From the NCBI GenBank assembly GCA_904501975.1, contig CAJGCZ010000002.1, positions 59,046 through 123,045 of the forward strand: 64,000 nucleotides of DNA, written 5' to 3'. The position numbers and the translations under genes were made by a program. The DNA comes from an uncultured Akkermansia sp. (GTDB lineage: Bacteria > Verrucomicrobiota > Verrucomicrobiia > Verrucomicrobiales > Akkermansiaceae). This document shows positions 41,756 through 51,172 of this stretch, in pieces. The notes below the pieces were generated by a model. That model was not told where the DNA came from. It did not search any database and was given only the letters and a program-made list of their open reading frames with translations. Positions within the stretch are counted from its first letter, which is position 1; each line of letters begins with the position of its first letter.

Positions 41756-44065
41756 ATGATTTCAGTTCGAGCAATCATGATGTCGGCAGCACTGCTGGGT
41801 AGTGCTGTATTCGGACAGGATGCCATGCCCTTTGATATGGGCGGTAGCTCCGGCGGTTTTGGCTTCTTTGGCCAAGCTGCACAGCAACAGGACTACTACA
41901 CGGCAACCGGTAAAGCCAGTGTCGCCAGCTACAAGGCCGGAGAGTCTTTCTACATTGCTCTCAATGGTAAAGTGGCTGACACCTACCACGCCTACTGGCG
42001 CAATCCGGGTACTGTTGGTGAGCCTGTAACAGCCACTCTCACGGCACCCGCCGGATTTAAGGTGGAAGGCCCCTATTGGGAAGTACCGCACCGCGTGCAG
42101 GGTGACTTCAGCGTTTCCTATTCTTACGAGGCACCGATTGCTGTCTGGAAAGTAACCCCCGAAGCCACAGCTCCTCAGCAGGCGGATTTCACCATCGTGA
42201 GCTCTGCCCAAACCTGCAATGACAATGGTTGCAATCCCGCAGAATCCCGCACAGTAACGGTAAACCTTGCTGCCGGAGATGGCGCCGCCAATGCTGATTG
42301 GGCAGCAGAAGAAACCAAGGTAGAAACCTTAGGCGACACTCCTGTAACGGTAACGGCCACGCAGACGGTCGACACGGTAACGCTTTCTATCTCCGGTGTT
42401 GAGAAGATTGATAACGCTTACTTCTTCTCAGAGGACAACTGCGTTGACCCCGCCGTTGAGCAACAGCTGACCAAGACCGAGACCGGCTACACCCTCAACC
42501 TGCCGCGTAACAAGAATGAGGACCCGATGCACCCTGTGCTCAACGAGCAGCTGGTAGGCAAGGAGCTCCAAGAGCTCAAGGGTATCCTCACATACGACGG
42601 TAAGCATGCCGGTGTTAGCATCAACTTCTCCGCTAAGACAGCTGCCGCTGATAAAAACGCCCCGGTTGCAGAACCTACGGAAACGAGCTTCCTGCTCATC
42701 GTCGGTTCCCTGTTCTTGGGTGGTCTCATCCTCAACTTTATGCCCTGCGTATTCCCCGTAATCGGTCTCAAGATTATGAGCTTTGTGGAGATGGGCGGTG
42801 GTGATCGTCGCAAGGTGTTCATGCACTCTGCTATTTTCTCCTTGGGCATTATTCTTTCCTTCCTGGTACTTGCTATTCTGTTGCTTCTTTCCACAGATGC
42901 CAACAGCCGCAGCTGGGCCATGTGGATGCAAAATCCGTGGGTGGTTTACGCCATCATGTTGCTTCTCTTCACCCTTGGTTTGAGCATGTTCGGCGTGTTC
43001 GAAATCGGCGTGAGTGCCACAGGTGCCGGCCAAGGCCTGCAAAACAAGCAAGGTTTGCTTGGCTCTTTCTTCCAGGGTATCTTCATTACCATCGTTGCCA
43101 CGCCTTGCAGCGCTCCGTTCTTGGGCTCTGCTCTGCCGCTTGCCCTCGCACTGCCGGATGTTGAGATGGTATCTGCCCTGTGCTTCATGGGTGTTGGTTT
43201 GGCTTTCCCCTACATTTTGCTCGGTGCTATTCCCAGCTTAATGAAGTTCCTGCCGCGCCCGGGCGCATGGATGGAATCCCTCAAGCAGGGTCTCTCCTTC
43301 CTTCTGTTTGCAGCTGCCGCTTGGATTATGGACACCTACTTAGCCATGGTAAGCGACGACGCACGCATGATGCTCTTCATCGGTATGGCTATTTATGCTT
43401 GTGCCTTCTGGGTATATGGCCGTTGGTGCCCCATGTACCAGAGTGCTAAGACTCGCTTGGTTGGCGGTATCATTGCTCTCGGTCTGCTCGTTCTGAGCAT
43501 TATGGCTACCATGCCCTCCACTGAACCCCAGGTGCAGCCCCAGCCGACGCAAGCCGGTTACACCGTGTCTCAGGGCAGCACACCCATTTGGAACACATGG
43601 AGCCCCGAGCTGATGGAACAGGCCTTGAAAGAGGGTCACCCCGTCTATGTTGACTTTACTGCCAAGTGGTGCGCTACCTGCCAATCCAACAAGAAGTTAG
43701 CCTACTCCGCAGAGGTTTGCGGCGTCTTCGAAAAGAGTGGGGTCGTGCTCATGCGTGCCGACAAAACCAAGCCTAATGCAGCTATCGATGCTGAAATGAG
43801 CAAATTAGGGCGCTCCCAGGTGCCCACCAACGTGCTCTACATGCCGGCTACCGAGCCCGGTGCTGAGCCTGCTCGCCACATCACGAAAGAAGTGTTCGGC
43901 TCTGATTACCTGCTTGGCTTTATCTCCGAGCGCCTTAATAACTACACCCCTGCTCCTGTAACGGAAACTGCTCCTGCCGACGAAACAGCTGAAGAAGAAG
44001 CTGTAGAGGAAGAGGAGGAAGAAGATACAGAAGAAGAGGAAGAGACTGAAGAAGTCGCGGAGTAA
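41756..44065 (+). CDS. dsbD: Thiol:disulfide interchange protein DsbD with acidic C-terminal tail
   Basis: A 769-residue inner-membrane protein that carries electrons from cytoplasmic thioredoxin to the periplasm. In order: signal peptide, N-terminal DsbD-alpha domain with a Cys pair in TCNDNGCNP (about 152-160), eight helices with the redox cysteines in NFMPCVFP (about 329) and ATPCSAPFLG (about 448), and a C-terminal thioredoxin domain with WCATC (about 638). The last 25 residues are nearly all Glu/Asp, which is unusual. The start fits the leaderless promoter. Terminators flank it on both sides. Confidence 0.95.
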   Translation: MISVRAIMMSAALLGSAVFGQDAMPFDMGGSSGGFGFFGQAAQQQDYYTATGKASVASYKAGESFYIALNGKVADTYHAYWRNPGTVGEPVTATLTAPAGFKVEGPYWEVPHRVQGDFSVSYSYEAPIAVWKVTPEATAPQQADFTIVSSAQTCNDNGCNPAESRTVTVNLAAGDGAANADWAAEETKVETLGDTPVTVTATQTVDTVTLSISGVEKIDNAYFFSEDNCVDPAVEQQLTKTETGYTLNLPRNKNEDPMHPVLNEQLVGKELQELKGILTYDGKHAGVSINFSAKTAAADKNAPVAEPTETSFLLIVGSLFLGGLILNFMPCVFPVIGLKIMSFVEMGGGDRRKVFMHSAIFSLGIILSFLVLAILLLLSTDANSRSWAMWMQNPWVVYAIMLLLFTLGLSMFGVFEIGVSATGAGQGLQNKQGLLGSFFQGIFITIVATPCSAPFLGSALPLALALPDVEMVSALCFMGVGLAFPYILLGAIPSLMKFLPRPGAWMESLKQGLSFLLFAAAAWIMDTYLAMVSDDARMMLFIGMAIYACAFWVYGRWCPMYQSAKTRLVGGIIALGLLVLSIMATMPSTEPQVQPQPTQAGYTVSQGSTPIWNTWSPELMEQALKEGHPVYVDFTAKWCATCQSNKKLAYSAEVCGVFEKSGVVLMRADKTKPNAAIDAEMSKLGRSQVPTNVLYMPATEPGAEPARHITKEVFGSDYLLGFISERLNNYTPAPVTETAPADETAEEEAVEEEEEEDTEEEEETEEVAE

Positions 44066-44087
44066 TAACTCCCTACCCTCTCACAAG

Positions 44088-44130
44088 AAGCCCGACCTTG
44101 CATGCTGTAAGGTCGGGCTTCTTATTATTT
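44088..44130. terminator. Terminator between dsbD and the convergent Sel1 gene
   Basis: A perfect 12-bp stem (44088-44099 with 44109-44120) with CTTATTATTT on the plus strand. It can also serve the minus strand, although the U tract there is weaker. Confidence 0.85.
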
Positions 44131-44140
44131 AGAATGAACT

Positions 44141-44989
44141 CTACTGCTTTTTCTTGCTCAAATCCTGCTCGCGTTTTTGCCACGCTGCAATTTCATCGGG
44201 AGACTGTAATATGTGGTCAATCAAAATGCGGATAGCGGGGAGGTAATCCTGACCGGCGGACATACGCAACATGGACTCTCCCTTTTGCGCGTCCTGTGGC
44301 ACACCATCTCCCACCAAAAACATCATGCCAACCATATAGAGCGCGCGGGGGTCGCCGGCATTGGCTGAACGTATGTACCACTGTGTTGATTGCTCAGCAT
44401 CGACAGGCACACCCGCCTTGCCTTTGCCGTACACATGGCCTAAGGTGAAGGCAGCAGCAGCAACGGTGGCAGCACTGTTAGATTCTGCCGCCTTACGAAT
44501 AAAGCCAAGAGCCTCGGGATTGCCCTGCTGCAGCAGAATACGGCCTAATTGGTATTGTGACTCGGGCACACCACCCAAAGCAGCCGTACGAAAATACGGA
44601 ATAGCCTCTGCAAGCAGACCTTTATCACGCAAAATCATGCCACAGTTATGCGTAGCCACCAAACTGCCACGCTTAGCAGCACGAGTATACCATTGGAAGG
44701 CCTGCTCGGGGTCTTTGTGCACAGAGCCGTCTTTTGAGCCTTCTAATAACACACCGGCCCAATCCACCTGAGCCGGCAAATACCCCGCTGCAGCGGAGCG
44801 CTGAAGCAACGACAGCGCCTCCTTATACTCCGTGGCAGAAGACTCTACATTGGGTTTAAGCAAGGCTTGCACGCGCTCGTGCATCTGCTGCGGAGTAAGC
44901 TGCGGTGCCGGCTCCTGCTTTTCACCGCAGGCTGCCAGCAACACGGGCAAAGAAAACAGCAACAGAGCTTTGCTGTATCGTTGGTGCAT
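44141..44989 (-). CDS. Sel1-repeat lipoprotein
   Basis: A 282-residue lipoprotein (lipobox LAAC, Cys21) with about five Sel1-like repeats (for example QAFQWYTRAAKRGSLVATH, AIPYFRTAALGGVPESQYQLG and WYIRSANAGDPRALYMVG). It should present an alpha-alpha solenoid on a membrane surface for protein binding. The partner is unknown. It begins 31 nt after the malic enzyme stop and has no visible promoter, so it is probably co-transcribed with it. Confidence 0.9.
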   Translation of the reverse strand: MHQRYSKALLLFSLPVLLAACGEKQEPAPQLTPQQMHERVQALLKPNVESSATEYKEALSLLQRSAAAGYLPAQVDWAGVLLEGSKDGSVHKDPEQAFQWYTRAAKRGSLVATHNCGMILRDKGLLAEAIPYFRTAALGGVPESQYQLGRILLQQGNPEALGFIRKAAESNSAATVAAAAFTLGHVYGKGKAGVPVDAEQSTQWYIRSANAGDPRALYMVGMMFLVGDGVPQDAQKGESMLRMSAGQDYLPAIRILIDHILQSPDEIAAWQKREQDLSKKKQ

Positions 44990-45020
44990 AAACTCTGTTG
45001 CTGTGTTGAAGGGTGATAAC

Positions 45021-46334
45021 TTATGCTTTGTAGCTGTCTACCAAAGCATGCGTACGCTCGTGCACCTTGGCAACACGAGCCTTCAGCTGGGCGCGGTACT
45101 CATCCTTATCCGGCATCGGGCGGCGAGCCACACCGGAAATAACGGCGGCCTCTGCAATGGCCGGAGCAAGATACTCAATCATGCGCGGATCGAAGGGCTT
45201 CGGAATCACATAGTCATGACCGAACTTCAGCGGCACACCACCGTTGGCATCCACCACGCACTGGGGTACTTCCTCGCGGGCCAAATCGGCCAAAGCGCGA
45301 GAGGCGGCAATCTTCATGGCCTCGTTAATGCAAGTGGCTTGCATATCGAGAGCAGCGCGGAACATGTAGGGGAAGCAGCTTACGTTGTTCACTTGGTTCG
45401 GCCAGTCGCTGCGGCCGGAACCCATAATGCAGTCCGGGCGAGCCTCCTTAGCGGCCTGGTAGGTGATTTCCGGGTCGGGGTTGGCGCAAGCAAAGATAAT
45501 CGGGTTGGGAGCCATGCTCTTCACCATCTCGGGCTTAAGCAGGTCTTTCTTGGAAAGGCCCAAGAAGATATCAGCCCCTTGCAAGGCAACCTCCAAGGTG
45601 CAGTCCTCACTCTGGGCAAACATGGCCTTAGTGGGGTGCAAATCCAAACGGCCTGTGTGGATAAGGCCCTTGGAGTCAAACATATAAATATTCTCACGGC
45701 GAATACCCAAGGCCATGTAGAACTTAGCGCAGGCAATACCAGCGGCACCGGCACCACAAACAACGCACTTCATGTCCTGCAACAAGCGGCCTGTGAGGTG
45801 AGCGGCGTTCAGCAAGGCGGCGCCGGAAATAACGGCTGTACCGTGCTGGTCGTCATGGAAAACGGGAATATTCATTTCCTCGCGGAGGCGCTGCTCTACA
45901 ATGAAACACTCAGGAGCCTTGATATCCTCCAAATTGATGGCACCAAAGGTGGGTTCCATCGTTTTAATTACTTCGATAAGAGTCTCGGGCTTCTTAATGT
46001 CCAACTCGATATCGAAAACATCAACGTCTGCATAAATCTTAAACAGAAGGCCTTTACCTTCCATCACGGGTTTAGAGGCGTGGGCACCGATATTGCCCAG
46101 CCCAAGTACTGCGGTACCATTGCTGATAACACCCACCAAGTTGCCACGCCCGGTGTAGAGGGCGGAGGTGTTGGGGTCTTCGGCAATGCGCAAACAGGGC
46201 TCAGCAACACCCGGGGAGTAGGCCAGCGTCAGGTCGTCAATAGAGAAACAAGACTTGCAGGGCAAAACTTCAAGTTTGCCGGGTCTGGGTTCCTCATGGT
46301 ACTGCTGTGCTCTTTGTGCTAAATCGTTACTCAT
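45021..46334 (-). CDS. NAD(P)-dependent malic enzyme (decarboxylating)
   Basis: A 437-residue enzyme converting malate to pyruvate and CO2 with reduction of NAD(P). The catalytic Tyr is in [11 protein letters not shown] (about residue 38), the catalytic Lys is in [17 protein letters not shown], metal-binding acidic residues follow in FHDDQHGTA, and a Rossmann motif GAGAAGIA is present. The C-terminal phosphotransacetylase-like domain of MaeB is absent, so this is the short form. The cofactor (NAD or NADP) is uncertain. Its promoter contains a perfect inverted repeat that may be an operator. Confidence 0.95.
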   Translation of the reverse strand: MSNDLAQRAQQYHEEPRPGKLEVLPCKSCFSIDDLTLAYSPGVAEPCLRIAEDPNTSALYTGRGNLVGVISNGTAVLGLGNIGAHASKPVMEGKGLLFKIYADVDVFDIELDIKKPETLIEVIKTMEPTFGAINLEDIKAPECFIVEQRLREEMNIPVFHDDQHGTAVISGAALLNAAHLTGRLLQDMKCVVCGAGAAGIACAKFYMALGIRRENIYMFDSKGLIHTGRLDLHPTKAMFAQSEDCTLEVALQGADIFLGLSKKDLLKPEMVKSMAPNPIIFACANPDPEITYQAAKEARPDCIMGSGRSDWPNQVNNVSCFPYMFRAALDMQATCINEAMKIAASRALADLAREEVPQCVVDANGGVPLKFGHDYVIPKPFDPRMIEYLAPAIAEAAVISGVARRPMPDKDEYRAQLKARVAKVHERTHALVDSYKA

Positions 46335-46363
46335 AGTGCTACTGATTTGCTTTGTGAGCGCGT

Positions 46364-46391
46364 ATTATACTCCTTTTTTTTTCACATGCAA
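46364..46391 (-). promoter_or_regulatory. Promoter of the malic enzyme gene with inverted repeat
   Basis: Minus strand: TTGCAT (46391-46386), 16-bp spacer, TATAAT (46369-46364); leader about 23 nt. ATTATACTC (46364-46372) and GAGTATAAT (46392-46400) form a perfect 9-bp inverted repeat spanning the promoter. Confidence 0.6.
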
Positions 46392-46423
46392 GAGTATAAT
46401 GAGCCTAACTCGGCAAATTTGCG

Positions 46424-46936
46424 TCAACCGTGAATTATCTGCACCCCGGTCACGCAGCCTTCCCCTAAAACCGCATTGAGTGCCTTAATAATTTGCGATT
46501 TACGCTGATTCAGCTCGTACCTCACCGCAGGGTGGGCGGTGCGTATACGCGCTTTTTTATCAGCTATCGTCAACAATTCTGCACGGGTAGACAAGAAATT
46601 TCCCGCAGCTTTTCGCCAGGCATCAGCCAATACCTCCGGAGCAAACTCCGCAGCACTGATGTCCAATTTCTCCAGCAATGAAACAAGTACGGAATCCACC
46701 CCGCGCACATTGGCATCTAAAGACATGGCGGGCAAAATTCCAAAGAAGTCAGACACAACCTGCCCCTTCTCTCGCTCTCCGCGACTCATAAACCGAGCCG
46801 GGCGCAGCGTGCCGTCCTCCGCGCGCATCTCGCAATAACGCGGTGGCTCTCCGGCATTGCCGGTGGGGATGGGCGTATCCGGCAGCACCGGTTCTACCGG
46901 AACCCGCCTGCGCTTTTTGGGAGAAGGTGAGGCCAT
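46424..46936 (-). CDS. DciA-like (DUF721) protein
   Basis: A 170-residue protein whose C-terminal half matches the DUF721/DciA family (DAWRKAAGNFLSTRAELLTIADKKARIRTAHPAVRYELNQRKSQIIKALNAVLG-type fold, KH-like). DciA proteins load the replicative helicase in bacteria without DnaC/DnaI. The N-terminal 60 residues are basic, proline-rich and probably disordered (SPKKRRRVPVEP). The ATG at 46936 is preferred over an upstream in-frame start because that lies in the hairpin before it. The family call is sound; the role is inferred. Confidence 0.8.
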   Translation of the reverse strand: MASPSPKKRRRVPVEPVLPDTPIPTGNAGEPPRYCEMRAEDGTLRPARFMSRGEREKGQVVSDFFGILPAMSLDANVRGVDSVLVSLLEKLDISAAEFAPEVLADAWRKAAGNFLSTRAELLTIADKKARIRTAHPAVRYELNQRKSQIIKALNAVLGEGCVTGVQIIHG

Positions 46937-46946
46937 ACAGATGACA

Positions 46947-46983
46947 AGCCGGTTCTGGCGGTTAAACACCACCGGAACCGGCT
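46947..46983 (-). terminator. Hairpin between the ferredoxin gene and dciA
   Basis: AGCCGGTTC (46947-46955) pairs with GAACCGGCT (46975-46983), with further pairs inside. The U tract on minus is weak (TTGTCATCTGT), so termination may be partial and allow read-through into dciA. Confidence 0.55.
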
Positions 46984-47006
46984 GAAATTATCGGGAAAAA
47001 TGGGCT

Positions 47007-47237
47007 TTACTCACCATCGTCACCAATAGCCTGTACGGGGCAATCGGCAATGGCAGCTTCGCATGCCTCTACGCCTTCATCTGTATCGGGCTGATTGTAC
47101 ACGACGGAATTACCGTTGTCGTCCTCGCGGAAGTAATCCGGAGCATTGGCAATGCACAGACCGCAAGCAATGCAGTTGGTGTCTACATAGAACTTGCCGG
47201 GCACATTGTTTTCATTCTTATCATCGATTTCTGCCAT
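47007..47237 (-). CDS. [4Fe-4S] ferredoxin
   Basis: A 76-residue acidic electron carrier. The cluster ligands are CIACGLC near residue 24 and a distal CP in ADCPVQAIGD; the fourth Cys position of the first motif is Ala, so a single [4Fe-4S] cluster is expected. The pattern resembles soluble monocluster ferredoxins of anaerobes. The ATG at 47237 is preferred to an upstream one because it gives the usual length. The partner is unknown. Confidence 0.92.
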   Translation of the reverse strand: MAEIDDKNENNVPGKFYVDTNCIACGLCIANAPDYFREDDNGNSVVYNQPDTDEGVEACEAAIADCPVQAIGDDGE

Positions 47238-47309
47238 AATGTGTATGAGGGATGTTCTGTAATCCGACACTATTTTTACCTATTTTTCGCAGAATGCAAT
47301 CTTTTTTTG

Positions 47310-47338
47310 TTGCAACAAGGCATTTTTAGGTACAAAAT
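47310..47338 (+). promoter_or_regulatory. Promoter of the 47.3-kb membrane protein gene (leaderless type)
   Basis: TTGCAA (47310-47315), 17-bp spacer, CAAAAT (47333-47338), then 6 nt to the ATG. The -35 lies in a palindrome TTGTTGCAACAA (47307-47318). Confidence 0.4.
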
Positions 47339-47344
47339 AGGGGC

Positions 47345-47992
47345 ATGCAAGCCAAAAAATCACAACAGAGCAAAAACTTCATCAAAAAAATAGGCATTCT
47401 GAATTTCATTTGCATCTGTCTGTTTGTAGGGGTGCTGGCCGGAGCAGCAACCTTCACGGCTTACATGTACCGCGACCTTCCCACCTCTGATTGGGGCGAA
47501 CGCAAAACGGAGCTTCCGTGGTACGGGCATGATTTGGTTATTGATAACATCATCACCGGATGGGAGGACGTGTCATCTCAGCAATGGTTAGCCATGAGCG
47601 GTATCTCCCACGCACCTTACGCCAAAATTCAGCTGGGGGAATGCACCGGCAACGGTACAATTTACGTTCAATTCCACGACTCTACCGGCGCTATGATTGG
47701 CCAGCCCGTTACCTTCTTGTACGAAAACGGCCAAGTAGAGGAAACAGACAGAAACTACTACTTTGCCGAAGGCAAGAACATCTTCATTTATGGCTACCCG
47801 GCCTTTAAGGGCAATCCCCTTATCAACAACAGAGAGCAATTCCGCAAATACAATTTGGAGGAAAGCCAGGCTTTGTGGCGCGTAGAGGTGTATTACAGCC
47901 CGATTATCCCGGAGCAACCCAACCTGCGAGAGAAATTCCTCTTAGGCTACACCACCATTGAAAAGGGGCTCGTTGACAACAACGAAGAATAA
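47345..47992 (+). CDS. Membrane-anchored protein, unknown
   Basis: A 215-residue protein with a basic N-terminus, one transmembrane helix (about 17-40) and an extracytoplasmic domain of about 170 residues rich in aromatic residues and beta strands (for example TIYVQFHDSTGAMIGQPV). I recognise no family. It is followed after 9 nt by lnt, so it may be an envelope protein co-expressed with lipoprotein maturation. Confidence 0.7.
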   Translation: MQAKKSQQSKNFIKKIGILNFICICLFVGVLAGAATFTAYMYRDLPTSDWGERKTELPWYGHDLVIDNIITGWEDVSSQQWLAMSGISHAPYAKIQLGECTGNGTIYVQFHDSTGAMIGQPVTFLYENGQVEETDRNYYFAEGKNIFIYGYPAFKGNPLINNREQFRKYNLEESQALWRVEVYYSPIIPEQPNLREKFLLGYTTIEKGLVDNNEE

Positions 47993-48001
47993 TACGAAGC
48001 C

Positions 48002-49933
48002 ATGAGTACATCCCCCCTTGTCTCCCTGCTTAAAAAGATTTTTCTCAATCGCGGCTTATGGAGCCTGTTTAGCGGCGCCATCATGGCCTTGGCTTTTGAG
48101 CCATACGATATAGGCTTTCTTGTATGGGTGGCCTTACTGCCGATATTGACCATCCTGTGGCTGGGCAAAGCATCCTTCAAACGCGGCTTTGGCATGGGGT
48201 GGCTATACGGCATGGGGTGGTACAGCACCAGCTTTTGGTGGATTCATGAGGTCGGATACGTGTTTGATATTCCCCTCTGGCTCTTCCTGCTCATTGCGTT
48301 TCTGCCGCTTATGGCCGTGTACTCGGCGCTTATCGGCTTGTGGGGAGGGCTGGTTGCCACAGTACTTCGCCCGCGGTTAGAAGCCGCGCCGGCAACGGAG
48401 GGACTGCGCCCGGAAAAGAAAAAGCAAGCGTGGGCAGACTGGGCTTGGCGCGATTTGTTCAGCACAGTAGGCACAGCTACTGGCGTGGCAGCCCTCTTGG
48501 TTTGTGTGGAGTGGATGCGCTCCAGCGGTACCCTTGCCTTCAGTTGGAACACCTTGGGCATGGGCATGTACCACGGGCTCTCCATGGTGCAATGGGCTGA
48601 GTTTATCGGTACCACGGCGCTTTCCTTCATACCGGCATTTACCACCGTTATTCTTTGGGGTGCAGCACGCCGCTCGTACATTTACTTTAAGGGCTGTGGC
48701 AGCCACTGCCGAATCTGGGATTTTTACGGCTGCATGCTGGTCCTGTTTCTGCTCTTCCTCGGGGGCATGTTTATTTCCAAATCATACTCACAGAATGCGT
48801 TGTTAAGAAAGGACAGCACGCTGAGCGTACCCGTTTTGGCCGTACAAATCAATAAAGACCAAAAGGAGAAAATCCGCGAGCGCCGCCAAGGTATCTCCGA
48901 TTTCAATCAAACTCTCATTGAGCAAACAATCGCCGCCTCGGAGGACGTGCTGCGCCGCCAGATGGCAGTTGCTCATAACAATAAACAGAATCTGGCTTTC
49001 CCACTTCACCGCCCCGCATGGGTGATTTGGCCGGAAAGCGCCTTGGAATGCGATTTGAGTTTAGATTTAATCAAGAATGAAATCTTTACGGATGAGCGCC
49101 CCGTTACCACCGCCACGGTTCAGGATTACGCTAAATACCGTTACCTGACTTACCAACACGGTCTTACAGAAAACTTCCTGACACAATACCTCCCTGCACT
49201 TCGCACAGCGTTAAACCGTGATGCGGTACTCTTCACAGGAGCCGACATGCACCGCATGGTGCCGACAGCGAACGGCGAGCTAAAGATGGAAGGCATGCTT
49301 AATGCTATGGCCTGTATTCCCGGAACCGAGGTGCAGAGCATGAGCTCAGCCGCCAAGCAACACCTCATGCCCTTTGGCGAATATATTCCTTTGGCTGATA
49401 GCTGCGAATGGATACAGCGCACCTATAGCGAGGTAACAGGCACCCAAGTAGGAGATGGCATTCACCCCGGCACGGGCAACACGCCACTCAGCGTACCTGT
49501 TCCCGGCACGAATGAAACCGTAGGCGTTATTCCCGCTGTTTGTTACGAAGATACAGTGGGTACAAAGCTCACCAAGTTTGTACGCAAAGGGGCGCAAGTT
49601 ATCGTCAATATCAGCAACGACGGCTGGTTCAATCACTCCGCATGTGGTGCCCAGCAGGCTCGCAATGCCGCTTTCCGTTGCATTGAGCTGCGCCGCCCGA
49701 TGGTGCGAGCCGCCAACATGGGCGTATGCTGTGCCATTGCTCCCAACGGAGCCTTTATCGACCGCCAGGAAAACGAGCACCAAGCAGGTTACAGCTTTGC
49801 CGTATTACCGGTGGATCGCAACGCAGGCTTCACCCTGTTTGCTATTGCCGGGGATTGGGCAGTTGCACTTTGCTTCCTGCTTGTCCTTGCTTGTGCCACC
49901 GGCAAGCTTGTACGCAAAAAGCTCAGCGCTTAA
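48002..49933 (+). CDS. lnt: Apolipoprotein N-acyltransferase
   Basis: A 643-residue inner-membrane enzyme that adds the third acyl chain to lipoproteins. The N-terminal half has six or more helices (starting near FEPYDIGFLVWVALLPIL). The C-terminal carbon-nitrogen hydrolase domain contains the catalytic Glu in WPES (about 343) and the nucleophile Cys in PAVCYED (about 514), followed by NISNDGWF. It is longer than E. coli Lnt (512), mostly from an insertion after helix 3 and in the hydrolase domain. The many lipoproteins in this window are likely clients. Its stop codon overlaps that of the convergent umuC. Confidence 0.93.
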   Translation: MSTSPLVSLLKKIFLNRGLWSLFSGAIMALAFEPYDIGFLVWVALLPILTILWLGKASFKRGFGMGWLYGMGWYSTSFWWIHEVGYVFDIPLWLFLLIAFLPLMAVYSALIGLWGGLVATVLRPRLEAAPATEGLRPEKKKQAWADWAWRDLFSTVGTATGVAALLVCVEWMRSSGTLAFSWNTLGMGMYHGLSMVQWAEFIGTTALSFIPAFTTVILWGAARRSYIYFKGCGSHCRIWDFYGCMLVLFLLFLGGMFISKSYSQNALLRKDSTLSVPVLAVQINKDQKEKIRERRQGISDFNQTLIEQTIAASEDVLRRQMAVAHNNKQNLAFPLHRPAWVIWPESALECDLSLDLIKNEIFTDERPVTTATVQDYAKYRYLTYQHGLTENFLTQYLPALRTALNRDAVLFTGADMHRMVPTANGELKMEGMLNAMACIPGTEVQSMSSAAKQHLMPFGEYIPLADSCEWIQRTYSEVTGTQVGDGIHPGTGNTPLSVPVPGTNETVGVIPAVCYEDTVGTKLTKFVRKGAQVIVNISNDGWFNHSACGAQQARNAAFRCIELRRPMVRAANMGVCCAIAPNGAFIDRQENEHQAGYSFAVLPVDRNAGFTLFAIAGDWAVALCFLLVLACATGKLVRKKLSA

Positions 49934-51165
49934 TCCCGAGAGGTTTCCGGAATATCCGCCCAATTAGTCGTATACCCTCGCGACAAATGTTCCTTGTGCC
50001 ACAAGGGCTGGTTGCCGTAATTTGCAAACCCGATGTTGTGGCCTTTCTTTTGCAGCGAATCCAGCACCTTCATTAAGCGCGAGGGTTTAACATCCGGTTG
50101 GTCAAAGGTAGGGTGCACATTTTCCACTTTCTCCAGTCCCGTCAGTAACACGCCTATCTTTTTGTATTCATAACCGGGCTTGTACAAGGCCTCCAGCAAG
50201 GCTGTGGCGCAGCGAATGAACAGGCGAGTATCATCCGTATAATGGGGCAAGCTCACGCCCTGATGCGATGAATAGCTTTGCGCCGCATCCTTAAAGCGGG
50301 ATGTACGCAACACCACAAAAACCTGCGAGGCCATCAGCTGCTCATCGCGTAAAATGCGCCCTGCCTTTTCCACAAATTGGCACAGTACATCACGCAGCGG
50401 CAACAGCTCTGTTACCCCCTCCTTCAACGAACGAGATACCATCACCTGCCCGCGAGTCGATTGGCTCTCCTCCTCAAAGCAGGAGTTACCTCGCAACTCC
50501 AAGGTCAAGCGCTCGCCGTGCACCCCAAAACGGCGGCGCATCCAATCCAATGAGGCCGCCGCTATATCCGCCGCTGTTCGCAAGCTGAAGGAACGCATGC
50601 GCGGTGCCAATTTACGCCCCACGCCCCACACATCTTCCACCGGGGTAGACGGCAGCCACGGCTCCCACTTGTCTGCGCTGCAAAAGTTACACACGCCCTG
50701 CATCTCGGGGTGGTGTTTGGCCGTTTCGTTCGCCAATTTACACAGCGTGCGGGTGGGCGCTATCCCCACACTCACGGTAATCCCCGTCCAACGGCGAATC
50801 TTCTTCCTCAGCTCGCGGCAATAAGGCTCCCAATCACCATCATCCACCACGGCAAAAGCCTCGTCTATACTGTATTGCTGCACCTCCGGCAGTGAATCCT
50901 CTAAAATGCTCATAATTCGCCCGGACAAATCGCTGTACAGGGCAAAATTTGCAGAGCATACGACAGCATCGGCCTCTGCCAACTTTTCGCGGCATTGAAA
51001 ATAGGGCTCGCCCATGGCAATTCCCATGGATTTCGCCTCCGGTGAGCGAGAAATGACACAGCCATCGTTATTCGACAACACAACAAGCGGGCGCCTCCGC
51101 CAGTCAGGCCGAAACACCTGCTCGCAGCTGGCAAAAAAGTTGTTGCAGTCAAATAAAAGGAACAT
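49930..51165 (-). CDS. umuC: Y-family DNA polymerase UmuC-like
   Basis: A 411-residue translesion polymerase. Palm motifs are intact: LFDCNNFFASCEQVFRP at the N-terminus (first catalytic Asp) and YSIDEAF (about 98-104, Asp-Glu pair). A helix-hairpin-helix region (VWGVGRKLAPRM), a little-finger domain and a C-terminal DUF4113-like end (GYTTNWADIP) support UmuC rather than DinB. No umuD is adjacent and no SOS box was recognised upstream. It starts 7 nt after the U tract of the gatB terminator, so it may depend on read-through. The gene converges on lnt and the two stop codons share TTAA. Confidence 0.92.
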   Translation of the reverse strand: MFLLFDCNNFFASCEQVFRPDWRRRPLVVLSNNDGCVISRSPEAKSMGIAMGEPYFQCREKLAEADAVVCSANFALYSDLSGRIMSILEDSLPEVQQYSIDEAFAVVDDGDWEPYCRELRKKIRRWTGITVSVGIAPTRTLCKLANETAKHHPEMQGVCNFCSADKWEPWLPSTPVEDVWGVGRKLAPRMRSFSLRTAADIAAASLDWMRRRFGVHGERLTLELRGNSCFEEESQSTRGQVMVSRSLKEGVTELLPLRDVLCQFVEKAGRILRDEQLMASQVFVVLRTSRFKDAAQSYSSHQGVSLPHYTDDTRLFIRCATALLEALYKPGYEYKKIGVLLTGLEKVENVHPTFDQPDVKPSRLMKVLDSLQKKGHNIGFANYGNQPLWHKEHLSRGYTTNWADIPETSRD

Positions 51166-51172
51166 AGAGCTT

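Noticed and set aside
44832..46322. A 496-codon open frame on the plus strand opposite the malic enzyme gene
   Set aside because: It is antisense to a conserved enzyme, with no family similarity and no promoter; codon-bias shadow.
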